A stretch of 64,000 bases of DNA from Lepidurus packardi (lineage: Eukaryota; Arthropoda; Branchiopoda; Notostraca; Triopsidae). Location: assembly GCA_023053545.1 (NCBI GenBank), contig JAKZAN010000002.1:12272790-12336789 (forward strand). Direction: 5' to 3'. Both the position numbers and the translations under genes were made by a program. The notes beneath the pieces are model-generated. The model ran no database searches. It saw only the letters and a list, made by a program, of their open reading frames with translations, and had not been told where the DNA came from. Shown in pieces: positions 1-9,934 of the stretch (the stretch's first letter is position 1; every line of letters begins with the position of its first letter).

Positions 1-1040
1 ACACGGCCTTGTAATTATTTTGACTCGTAAACAAGAAATAATGGGGTTTTGTATAAATTTTGAAAAACATACAAATAAATACAACATAGTCATTGAAAAT
101 TTTAGAGAATACAAGGTCTCTACATACAATCGAACTTTCATTTTTATTAAATAGAACAAAAGGATGGATTACTTACGTGTATGCACTGTACACGGCTTGG
201 TTATATTTATAGTGTTTTCAACACCCTTAAAATATAGGCATATGACCGAATGGATAAGAAGCGAGACTGGGGAGCGAAAGGACCTCAGGTCGATGCATTT
301 TATTTCGTCAAAAAAACGAAATATTAAAAGGTTTCCTTTCTCTGTATCTTATGCCTTCCCGGCATGGTTCCTATACACATGTTCGAAATTGTGAAGCTTC
401 GGCATCACGAGCTCGAATATTGGGGATAAGAAACCGAGCAGGGGAGTTGGGAACAGGGAAAGGGGGCGAGGCTTTCAATTTTTCAAAATTAAAATTTTTT
501 TTTTTTTAATTCTTGATCGTTTTTTTAAATTCTTGATTCTTGATCAATTTCAACAAAAAAAAATTTATATAACTATATATATTTGCCAGGCTTGCATTAA
601 CTTTTAAATATAATACAAAGAAATAAATACAATGCAAACTTCTAGGGAATACAAGTCAATGGGCAATGGGCGAACCGTCAAATTTCTATAAATCGAACAA
701 AAGAAGGATGCTATCCTCACACTGTACACTGTCTGAGTCCATACATTATACTTATAGAAGTTTCAACATGTACAAAATATAAGCCCATGACCGCGTGGAT
801 AACACGCACGACTGGGGACCCAAAGGTCCTCGGTTCGATTCCCGGTCGAGGCACTTTATTTCGTCGAAAAAACGAAATATTTAATGGCTCCCTTTCCCTG
901 TACCATATGCCTTCCCGGCAAGGTTCCTATTCCCATATTCGAAATTGTGATGCTTCGGCATTACGAGCTCGAATATCGTGGATAGGAAACCGAGCAGGGG
1001 AGTTGGGAACAGGGAAAAGGGGCGAGGCTCTCAATTTTTG
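1..1040. repeat. Diverged 545-bp tandem duplication with tRNA-like (SINE) segment
   Basis: Two similar units lie head to tail. The stretch around 60-480 recurs about 545-556 bases later, around 600-1040. Shared landmarks are ATGACCG at 242 and 787, CTTTATTTCGTC-like sequence, CCTTCCCGGCA, and AAACCGAGCAGGGGAGTTGG at 431 and 987. The second unit contains GGTTCGATTCC (about 832-842), a perfect match to the RNA polymerase III B box, within a tRNA-like block ending in GGTCGAGGCA. The first unit has lost this box (CTCAGGTCGATGC). This suggests a tRNA-derived SINE head inside a repeat, not a working tRNA, because the acceptor and anticodon arms do not fold convincingly. No gene is supported here. 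Confidence 0.6.
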
Positions 1041-1068
1041 ACGATTTTTCAAGGGGACCCCCTTGATC

Positions 1069-1345
1069 GTGCAGGGATCCTTATGGAAAAAAGCCCAGAA
1101 AACGCTTTCCCAGCTCGAAAAGGAGCCACGCCCCCTTTTTGGTCCAATCCACCAATAGGATCCGTCCGTTTAGGAAACCACGCCCCTTTTTTAGCGGATT
1201 TTTTGAAAAATCACGCAAGAATATTTAAAATTTTCACTTTTATTGCAAAAATTGCAAATAATACAAAAAGGACATTTTTGGAAACTAAATTTTACGGGGA
1301 ACATTTTGGTACAACAAATAAGGAATTCCAGTGGGAAGCAAAACA
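1069..1345 (+). repeat. Dispersed repeat, copy 1
   Basis: This block shares long matches with 2238-2490. Both start with a GGGATCCTTAT motif, then AAAAAAGCCCAGAAAACGCT, GGAGCCACGCCCCCTTTTTG and CCACGCCCC, and both end with related AAAGGA...TTTTACnGG text. It directly follows the SINE-like unit and may be the body of a larger composite element. No coding potential was recognised. Confidence 0.6.
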
Positions 1346-2237
1346 TCTCATTTGCACAATATTAGAATCCCAATTTTCAGAGCGAAAAAAATCACAGAAC
1401 AAAAATTCGAACAGATTTAGAAGGCAGCACTAGAACAATGTTTCTGGAGGGAAATATTTTTACAAGAAAAACAAAAAATATGAAGCAATTCTTCCCAAAA
1501 CTTTTTACAATAATACACAACGTCGAACCCACAGGGTGCTTTGCAGATTTGGAAGACATATTTGCAAGCCGCCGGATTGTGACACAAGGCCGACGAGTCC
1601 ATAATCTTGTAAGGGACCAAATTAAAATTACGAAAATTATGAGCAAATTGACCCGATCCTAGACGCTGATTTCAAATGGAGAATCACAATCATTTCCTGC
1701 TTGATCAGATCTTCTGCCTAACAAAAGTTGTGTCATCTACTGTTTGTCGCTCTTCCATTGTAATTCATCATTATTACATCCTTATTTATATGTGAAACTA
1801 ATTCACCTTCTGGAAGCTAGACGATGGAGGTTCTGCGGTTCTCTGACATGCTGCGGACAAATTCGCATCATGGGAACGAGGCAATACCGCGATGGATCAC
1901 TTGAGATTGTTGCTTCATTTCCACTTCCACTATAATAAGATAAAAAAAAGACCAATTAATCAAATTGTTAAACGCATTCAAAAGAAAACTTACATTTCGC
2001 TTTCCTTTCCGGTCCTGGCAAAGAACTAAACCTGCAGTAGATTCGTATCCCTGGCCATCAGCCAGCGCGCAATGCTGGCGTCTCTCACCTCGTTGATGTT
2101 GGTAATCAGCCAATCCCTCCAGACAGGGTTCCAGGCGTTGTAGCCACAAAAGTGAACACCGATATCGCAGGACGAACACGGATATCGCACTGATTAGGTT
2201 AGCCACCGCCATAATTAACGTTGCCCGTTGGGCAACA
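1346..2237. other. Non-coding spacer between repeats
   Basis: No family-like reading frame or splice-bounded exon was recognised. A 160-codon open frame on the minus strand runs into the flanking repeat and looks like chance or decayed element sequence. Confidence 0.3.
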
Positions 2238-2490
2238 TAAGGGATCCTTATTGAAAAAAGCCCAGAAAACGCTTTACCAGTTCGAAAAGGAGCCACGCCC
2301 CCTTTTTGGCCCAATTCACCAATATGATGCGTCCCTTTTGCATAGGCCACGCCCCTTTAGCTTTTTTTTTGTAGCCCAAAACAATTCCCAAAATTTCTCT
2401 TTCATTTCAAGAACCATACAACAAAAAGGATTTTTTGGGGAATTATATTTTACAGGAAACGTTGTGCGTACAATAAATAAGTAAATAATA
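2238..2490 (+). repeat. Dispersed repeat, copy 2
   Basis: This is the second copy of the repeat seen at 1069-1345, with scattered substitutions and small gaps. Divergence is higher in the right half. It is followed by a G-rich run (about 2497-2510). Confidence 0.6.
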
Positions 2491-2589
2491 AATTCGGGGG
2501 GGAGGGGGGGCAAACTTCACATCTGTTGGGAGTCTCGAAAAAAAAAAATGTTAGTACTGCAACTAACCGATTATTTGCTTACAAAAGAA

Positions 2590-2790
2590 AGTGGAAGTAG
2601 CACTAACACGAATCAGAACGGGACACGGGACACTTAACGGACATATGTATAAACTCAAATTGTCAGATAGCACTATGCAACTTTGTAACACCGACGACCA
2701 AATAGTTGAACACATCATTTTGGATTGCCCAGCCTTTTTCCTGCAAAGAGACATAATACTGGTTAGAACATTTAAGCGTCAAACATAAGT
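2590..2790 (+). mobile_element. Non-LTR retrotransposon remnant (RT C-terminal region)
   Basis: The plus-strand frame from 2591 reads LTRIRTGHGTLNGHM, then CNTDDQIVEHIILDCPAFF and QRD. This is the pattern at the C-terminal end of many LINE reverse transcriptase polyproteins: L-T-R-x-R-T-G-H, then Cys, then E-H-x-x-x-x-C-P, then R. Only about 65 codons survive and no catalytic RT domain is present, so this is a dead 5'-truncated or internal fragment. The family (I, Jockey or similar) cannot be fixed from so little. Confidence 0.55.
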
Positions 2791-3149
2791 TCCGAAATCT
2801 TTTTGGATAGGACATTATTAGGAAAATCTTTATTTAGCATATAAAGAGCGCTAACGAAAAACCTGAGAAACGGACATCCTTTAGATCTATTGTAGAAGAA
2901 AAATTGACGATAATCCTTATATTGAAACATACAAAAAGAATTCGGCCTTTATGCAAGTGGGGACGAAGCGGGTTACGTTTCCGAATCAACGAACACCCTA
3001 ATCACTCGACAATACCAATAACATTCAAGAAGATATATACAATCCAGTCAGAAATCATCCAGTGATTTTAATACTGAGAACATGATAGTTACTAATAGTT
3101 GCGTCACGCTGTGAGGTACAACGCCACACGTGCTCAAGCTCAAGAAAAG

Positions 3150-4280
3150 ATGAGAACCAATAGCGAGCTCTCTATCGTCGGTAAATCTGTTGTTTTGGTA
3201 CCATATAGAAGTCTTCACGTCCCCAAGTAAAGATACTATCAAGTTCATATTTGCAGAAGTTACCAAAGAAACGAGCATCGTTTACTATGTTGATATATAA
3301 TCTTGTTTGTTTCCAATAACCTTGAGAAAATCGGTAGACGATGTGAAATATAAAAGCTATGTTTTCTTTTATGGGTACCATACATGGATGAGCTCTGAGG
3401 AGTTACAAGAGCTGACGGCTTCTGAACCTCTTACACTAGAAGAGGAATACGCCATGCAAAAATCCTGGCTCGAAGACGACATTAGTAGGTTTTGCCATTA
3501 TCTTAAACCGGCCTTCATGTTGCCTTGTTCTAGAATGCACATTCATAGTTCTGGACAGGAAACGATTTGACGAAACTAGTGACGAAATTGGTACTTCTGC
3601 CTTTCATGAAAAAAACTGTAATTTATAGGTTTATTTCCTGCACAGTTTCCATGATAGGAGATACCAATCTTTTCTTTGTTGATCTGGAAGATAAATCAAA
3701 GGCCGAGGTTGAAATCATGATAGCAGAAAGTTGGGCCAGAGGCAAAAGACGAGGCTGGGAAGCTACTTTGCTTATGCTGAGATACGGTATTTTGTAAATG
3801 AAGACATACTTTTTCCATGCTGCTTACAAATCAATTCGACTGTTAGGGAACAGCCTTGGAATACGGTCATACCAAGCTAAAATAGGCTTTTCGAACGTTC
3901 AGAGCCAGTCCATGTTCCAGAAGTTACAGTTTATCGAGGTGAGACACCGTTTATTATCGGTCACACCCTCACGTTTTATTGCACGACGTTATTACTAAAA
4001 ATGAGACCCTTCGTTTTTACTTATTACTTTTTTCCTTGGAAGGAAACCAAAAAAAAACCGGTTATTACTATTTTTTCCAGCACTTGACAATGCGGCAAAG
4101 ACTCAATGAATGCGCACTACCTACATAATATCTGGTGAGCTTATAAAGTTTATCTTACAGGTATCGCGGAGTCATGTGTTTAATGAAGTAACACTGGAAC
4201 GTACCGTCGACCAACATTGGATAGATTGGCTTGAAAAAGAAACGTCCAGCTATCTTCTGAAGCCTCATCCTTTGGAATAA
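3150..4280 (+). CDS. NAT9: N-acetyltransferase 9 (GNAT family)
   Basis: NAT9 is a GNAT-fold acetyltransferase linked in the literature to tubulin and microtubule stability. Exons: 3150-3226, 3357-3484, 3534-3590, 3646-3786, 3847-3938 and 4161-4280, summing to 615 nt (204 aa; human NAT9 is about 207). Recognisable blocks in order are [71 protein letters not shown] and [12 protein letters not shown]. The ATG at 3150 aligns with the family start. Two oddities: the first acceptor that keeps frame (3356) adds about six extra residues (YVFFYG) before YHTWM, and the acetyl-CoA loop reads [10 protein letters not shown] where the family has R-G-K-G-x-G. A converging ADAP gene lies 404 bases downstream. 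Identity is secure; activity is uncertain. Confidence 0.9.
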
Positions 4281-4683
4281 TATCATTGTATCTCCACAGG
4301 TAGTGCTTATCTAATGGAGAAAAAGCTGCCCAAGCGTTTCTTCGATAACCGGATGCCGACTAAACATAAAACAAAATTACGTAAATATGTCTTGTACCGG
4401 CACCGTTTTAACCACATGCTTATTGTTATGTCCCCCACCCCTTCTAAAGCTTATGCATGCCCTGAACATTTTTACGTGTGCTGTATTCAAGCCATGCGAC
4501 GTGCATAAAGTTTTCCGTATCAGAAGAATTCCTATTAGAAAGAGGCACTATGTACGTAAAAGAGCAGGGAGTAGGAATTGAATAGGTTATGGGGGTGGTG
4601 CGAAGTGATGTCAATTTGAAAGCTCACCACCAGCTTTCGAAGAGTTAGACTAAGTGAAGTCATACAAGATCGTAGCCATGCGG

Positions 4684-6179
4684 TTAAAAGAATAAACCAC
4701 TTTTTCGACCCCTCATTTTAGACCTACTGATGACTTCTTGAGGTGTGACAGGACGGTCAATAACGCTCTGTAACACTCGTAACCAGTCTTCTCGATCCTC
4801 GGATTTCTCGGCCGATAAAACGTAGGATCTCATGGGTGTTTTTAACGTGAACGAGAAGCCTTGATTCTTGTAGCCTGTTGGAGTACCGCTATATATATCG
4901 TATCCTTCATTCTTATTCCCCAAGAAAATTTCCCCTTTGGGCGAAGAGTCCTAAAATCGGTTTAAATCGGTTATTCAAGTAGTACGTCCCTCGAGACATG
5001 CGATCATACCATTGGAGTTTCGTGGTACATAAACTTGCGTTCATCCATGGTAAACCAACGCTTTTTATATGAGTCACTGGTTCGAGGTCCCGTCTTGCAT
5101 AAAAATCCCTCTTTCAAAAAGTCTTTGGTCAAACTTTGTGCTACCTGTTTTCCACACAGAAAAACAAGAAAATGCGATTAAAATCTTCCGGCAAATTAAG
5201 CAATATTAAGGATATGGGGAATTTTACTTCGGCTTGTGACAAATGTGGGTAAGCTACCCAAAGTTGGTTTAGTTTTGCGGAGCGTATGGCGAAATACCAA
5301 TTTATAATTTCTTGGGGGTCCGTATGGTAGACGTATATATGTCTCGTGTACCCGTGCTGCAAAAATGTGAGTTGGAGGGAGGTCTGAATACCGATCTTAA
5401 TTGGTGCGACCGACACGTTCATTTCACAGATGTCAATTATTGCTTTAGGATCCTTTTTCTACAAATAAACTATAGTCATACATTCCCTACATGTTAACGT
5501 ACCGTGAAATTACCTCTTTGACAAAATAACGCAAGGTTCCGCCCGATAAGACAAACCGTCGCTGTTTACAAACGTCGTCTCTCTTGCCCCGCTTCATAAG
5601 GTAACCTTCCATCTGACCAGATGTGTATATTTGCTTTTCAGAATATATAAATTCTTCACGTTCGTATTTCGCCCGTATCCATTGTTCTCTTAGGATTCTA
5701 AAAACCGAGTGTTATTACTCAAGTTGATTTTATATCTTATTTTTTTTACACTGTTTTATATATTATTGCTTTTAAATTTTATTATAACGCATTTGTGCTT
5801 ACTGGGGATCTGTGTCTTCGGGTTTTCTATAACATGGCGGCACCCTTTCTTCATATTTTCTTTTGGCTACGAAGTTCCCCACCTCCTCCATTCGCTTGAC
5901 TTGCGAGTCATCCCATTTATCCAATTTTAAATGCTTAACTTTGGAAACATGCACACCCAAGCCTCTGTGCACACCTGCACAATCTTTGCAGATAAACACC
6001 CCAATATTATATGATGCATACTCGATACCTAAAAACAATTCTTGTTAGACCAGCATTGTAATATATATTGGACCAGTATTTAGTTTTTGATGATTACTTT
6101 TGCTTCCGCAGTCAGCACAAGAGTTGTTGCCGGGTTTCTTTAGCAGCTCTAACACATAGCGATTATTAATTTCTGTCAT
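4684..6179 (-). CDS. ADAP: ArfGAP with dual PH domains (ADAP / centaurin-alpha)
   Basis: This protein is predicted to stimulate GTP hydrolysis on Arf GTPases at phosphoinositide-rich membranes. Exons, 5' to 3': 6179-6098, 6028-5803, 5697-5514, 5458-5228, 5144-5010 and 4950-4684; 1125 nt, 374 aa, the same length as human ADAP1. The N-terminus carries the ArfGAP zinc finger CADC-x16-CKDC followed by AGVHRGLG with the arginine finger. PH1 spans roughly residues 130-240 (YLMKRGKRDD, KIGIQTSLQL, YTRHIYVYH). PH2 spans roughly 255-365 (KKRWFTMDE, ILGNK-like FLGNKNEGYD, EDREDWLRVLQSVIDRPVTP). All splice phases agree. Vertebrates have two paralogues (ADAP1 and ADAP2); this sequence cannot be assigned to one. 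Confidence 0.95.
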
Positions 6180-6729
6180 GCCGAAGACTTGGCAAGTCTA
6201 GAACTGTAAAATAAACTGTAATAGTACCAGTCGCAACATGCACTGCAAGGCAACCAGGTACACACTTCCTAATCAAAATATTTACTACCTCCCGTAGCGT
6301 GTTTAGTTACCAGTCTCCTGGGGCCAAACTTGTCAGTTGAGGTCGCAGGCGGGGTGTTTGGGCGACACTCCCTGGAACTTCAGAGGAAAATTCAAATGGG
6401 AGTGAACTGCAGGAAGCTCACGGAAATTCAGCGATAGTAGTTCCATCATCGTTGTAGGATAGCAACTCATCACGAAATTTGTTTTCGCGAATTTGCCGAT
6501 CCCTCCGACGTGTACATTTTTGGTTTTTTAGGTTAATATTCAAGTGGTTTAAATGCTTCAAAAAATGTTGTAAAGGTCAGTAAAGTAAATCAGTAAAGGT
6601 ACGACTGTGATGTTGAACGAGAATATTTTTTTTACTGTGATTTGCATCGGTGTACGAATCAAATTTTAGAACCAATAACAAATCTGTATTTACTTAGCAT
6701 CATTTAACCTTCACTAAAAATACCTCAAG
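6180..6729. other. Intergenic spacer upstream of ADAP
   Basis: This holds the presumed ADAP promoter and the 3' flank of the transposase ORF. No terminal inverted repeat that pairs with the far side of the transposase could be confirmed by eye. Confidence 0.3.
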
Positions 6730-8268
6730 TTAACTGGCTATTTTCTGTCTTTTGGACAGAATACAATATTCTAGCTCGCTTTCAGCTGTTCCTAAACTAT
6801 CGAGTATTTGCTCGATCCGTTCTTTGCTATGATGCATGGTCATAAAAGTGGACTTCACCCTCTTTAACGCAATCAGGGCCTCGTGTAAAGGAAACGGAGC
6901 AAAATCCTCCACAACCGCGTCTTCTTGCACGTCTTCTTCTCTGCCATTTTCTTTATCTGAGGAATCTTCTTCTTGACCGGTTGCCTTTCTTCGAAGGTTT
7001 TCTTCCCAGTCTCCATCATCGACTTCGAAGCCCTCAATATCTTTCGACGAGATCACTTCCTCAATTGTGGCTGACTTGCACAATTCTCTGAGCTCTTCTT
7101 CGGCCTCGTCGGATACAATTTCTGCTGCATCTTCAACAGCATTTATATCCAAACCACAAAGTGCGAAGCATTTTGCGATGCACTCAGGTTTCACTTGCTC
7201 CCAAGCTGTTTTGATCCATCTAACAGCGTCCAGAATCTTAGTGTTCTTGGCAAGCTCTGCTGCGCTCCTACTTTCATCCATTCTGGCAATCACATTTCTC
7301 AGTAATTCTTTCCGGTAATCCAGTTTAAAATCATGTATGATTCCTTGGTCTAAAGGCTGAAGGCAAGTTGTTGTGTTCCGAGACAGAAACTTCAACTCGA
7401 CATTCGATAAGGGTCCAGCATCAGGATGGCAGGCTGCATTACCCACAAACAAAATAACCTTGCGCTTCTGCTCTTTCATTTTTGTGTTAAATTCTTCAAT
7501 CCAATCTTGAAAATAATCGCTCGTCATCTCTGCTTTTTTGTTCGTTCTCCACTGGATTCCAATCAGAACGGGATTAGTGGGATTAAGTACTTCGGGAAAA
7601 GTGGGGTTTTCGGATTTCCAAATTACAAATGGAGGCTCCTTGTCACCAGCAGCATTGCAACAAAGAGCAACTGTCAATCGCTCCTGATCCATTTTGTCCC
7701 GTCTGCACATTTCCTGCTTTTCGACCAGGGATCTGTCGGGTACTGCTTGGAAAAAAAGTCCTGTCTCGTCAAAGTTATAAATGTCAAATGGGCTGTATCC
7801 CGCAATCACGGTAGTGGCTCGTTTCTTCCATTCAGTAGTAGCGTTTGTACTCCAATCGGGTTTTTTTCCAAATAAAAAAGGGTACACAATATCATGACGC
7901 TTGCGAAAACTTTGTAGCCAACCATTACTCGCCGCGAAACTGTCACATTCGAGAAGTGATGCCATTTCCCGCGCTTTTTCTTGCAAAATAGGTCCATTTA
8001 TAGGTAATTTCCTGGCGCTTGCCTTTACATACCATTCCCAGACAAGATCGTTCACTTCCTCGTATCGTTGTTTACGTTTTCTTTTAAGCCCCTTGCATTT
8101 GTTTTGCTCCCAATCTTTTATAACAGTTTCTTTGTTCTTCAAAATGTTACAAATTTGCGTTTTACCACACTTATATTTCTGCGCTAAATCTCTTTGGGAA
8201 AGCCCAGACGCGCTGTCCTTCACTACTTGCACTCGCACTTCTAAAGTAAGTTCTACCTTTTTCGGCAT
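6730..8268 (-). CDS. Pogo/Tigger-type transposase with an altered catalytic triad
   Basis: This is an uninterrupted 512-aa reading frame. Residues 1-60 form a CENP-B-type N-terminal helix-turn-helix (SQRDLAQKYKCGKTQIC), and about 65-130 the second DNA-binding domain (WLQSFRKRHDI). A DDE_1 catalytic domain follows to about residue 400, and the tail is acidic. The first catalytic Asp is in YNFDETGLFF (D167) and the third in TTCLQPLDQG (D307). The second, expected in a D-N-A-x-x-H motif, is Gly: FVGNAACH, Gly276, codon GGT. Without that aspartate it should not cut DNA. Known domesticated relatives include CENP-B and Jerky-like proteins. It could be a recently dead transposon or a host-recruited DNA-binding protein; the long clean ORF fits either. 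Confidence 0.9.
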   Translation of the reverse strand: MPKKVELTLEVRVQVVKDSASGLSQRDLAQKYKCGKTQICNILKNKETVIKDWEQNKCKGLKRKRKQRYEEVNDLVWEWYVKASARKLPINGPILQEKAREMASLLECDSFAASNGWLQSFRKRHDIVYPFLFGKKPDWSTNATTEWKKRATTVIAGYSPFDIYNFDETGLFFQAVPDRSLVEKQEMCRRDKMDQERLTVALCCNAAGDKEPPFVIWKSENPTFPEVLNPTNPVLIGIQWRTNKKAEMTSDYFQDWIEEFNTKMKEQKRKVILFVGNAACHPDAGPLSNVELKFLSRNTTTCLQPLDQGIIHDFKLDYRKELLRNVIARMDESRSAAELAKNTKILDAVRWIKTAWEQVKPECIAKCFALCGLDINAVEDAAEIVSDEAEEELRELCKSATIEEVISSKDIEGFEVDDGDWEENLRRKATGQEEDSSDKENGREEDVQEDAVVEDFAPFPLHEALIALKRVKSTFMTMHHSKERIEQILDSLGTAESELEYCILSKRQKIAS

Positions 8269-8287
8269 GAATGCAATCTATCAGTGA

Positions 8288-9934
8288 TTTAAGAACTACA
8301 TAAATAATAATCATAAACTGTGTGGTTATACAATTAAACATAAATTACAACCCAGAACCATAAACCCTTATATACATGACCATACTTTCCGTTTCTTTCT
8401 AGAATTGAACCCAATCTATCGGCATCGCCAAATTTCTTAGAAAAAAGTTAGTTTTATCGATAACCCCAGGGACGTTAAGCTATTTGAAATTTCACATACA
8501 ATAGCAATTGATATTTGGCATCTGTTTACTGGAATTCATTGCACTTTAATTACCAACAGTATTCAGCTGTTGACCAAACACAGAAAACGCAAGGAAAATC
8601 AAGTATGGACATGGTACTCCGAAGGAAAGTTTGAAGCCAGTTTCGAAAATAGCGCCATCTCTTTTCAGGTCCCGAACTTTTCAGAAAAAAGCTCAAAATT
8701 GATTGTTTTTGTTCGTATCATAAATAATCTTCCGAGTTATTTAAATGTATCTGTTGTTATAAATAAACAATTCCTTTGAGGCTGAATTTTGTAAATTATC
8801 TAACAAAGGCGTTCGACGAAGAGCTTACAAGCGGTAACAGTGATGTAGGGTAATTTCTTCTAAGGCTTGGCAGAAGTTTCATGTAAATTAATCTTCAAAT
8901 AAATCTGCTGGATGCAAAACGCACGCAACATTTTAATAACCGACTTTTCAGTTTCTTAAATAATGTAGGAAAGACTTGTTTGAAGCCTTTTTTTTGCACA
9001 AAACCTATGCCAAACGTCTTCAAAACGATCATCAACTTTACTGACTCCTTAGTTAAGCTGTTCGAAATCGAGAAAAACTTTAGGCTATGTATAGTAGATT
9101 TTTTCTCGATTTGTGAATCTTTCAAACCATCTAGCAGTAACGTAGACAGGTTTCATGCAAATCGGCCTTCTGCTGGATTCAAAACAAAAGTTTATCTCGA
9201 TTTTCAAGGAGCGTACAGTACGCCTCTTTAAAACAACGGCTGCTATCAAACGACCAACGTACTGAATTTTCTCAACTCGAAGAAAGTTACCTATGCGGGG
9301 AGACAACATCGGAAAAAGTGAAATTAAATTAGTGTATCTTCACTCTCCAATGTAAACGCGCTCTTACACAGCCAAAAAGCTTCATTACCATTTCTTAAAC
9401 TGTTACAACAAAACGTATTCTACATAACTTAACTAGGCTACAGCAAAAATATTGCCAACCTCTCACAGCCAATAGAATACATTCCTTAAACACGATGAAA
9501 AGAAGAAAAACTTTACAAACATGGAACCTAATAATCTATCAGCTGGAAGCTTTCTCCTATTACCCTTTCAATCTTACAACCTTTATCCCGCACGCTGAAA
9601 AACCCGTACAGGTTTTTTTCTTTACAAGTCTCCCGATACCGCCAACATAGGAGTACCATACTGAGGAATGTGCAAACTATATTGAACGCCTTTTGTCACA
9701 AGCGTGCACGAACAATGGCAAGGGACAATGAAGGCAATACCACAAGAGAAAAACAGGGTACTGAACCATTAAACGTGACTTATGGCAATTCAAAAAGTTC
9801 CGCTTTTCTGGCGTCCTATTTACTTATTGTTCACTTCAACATAACAGCTACAAAAACGGCTACGAATTAGCATTGCCAAACCCAAGTGTTGCCTATCTTT
9901 ACATGAGTAAAATATCGCGTCTTTGTTGCCCACC
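8288..9934. other. Intergenic region, no supported gene
   Basis: Only short open frames with no family resemblance were seen. Two related blocks (about 8868-8925 and 9148-9195) share GTTTCATGnAAAT and CTGCTGGATnCAAAAC, suggesting an old duplicated repeat about 270 bases apart. Confidence 0.3.

Noticed and set aside
787-852. Possible tRNA gene (B box GGTTCGATTCC)
   Set aside because: The A box is poor, no acceptor stem closes, and the block is part of a repeated unit whose other copy has lost the box. Treated as a SINE head.
1868-2350. Minus-strand 160-codon ORF
   Set aside because: It crosses into a dispersed repeat, has no family pattern and no splice support.
7426-7875. Plus-strand 149-codon ORF
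   Set aside because: It is the antisense shadow of the transposase reading frame.
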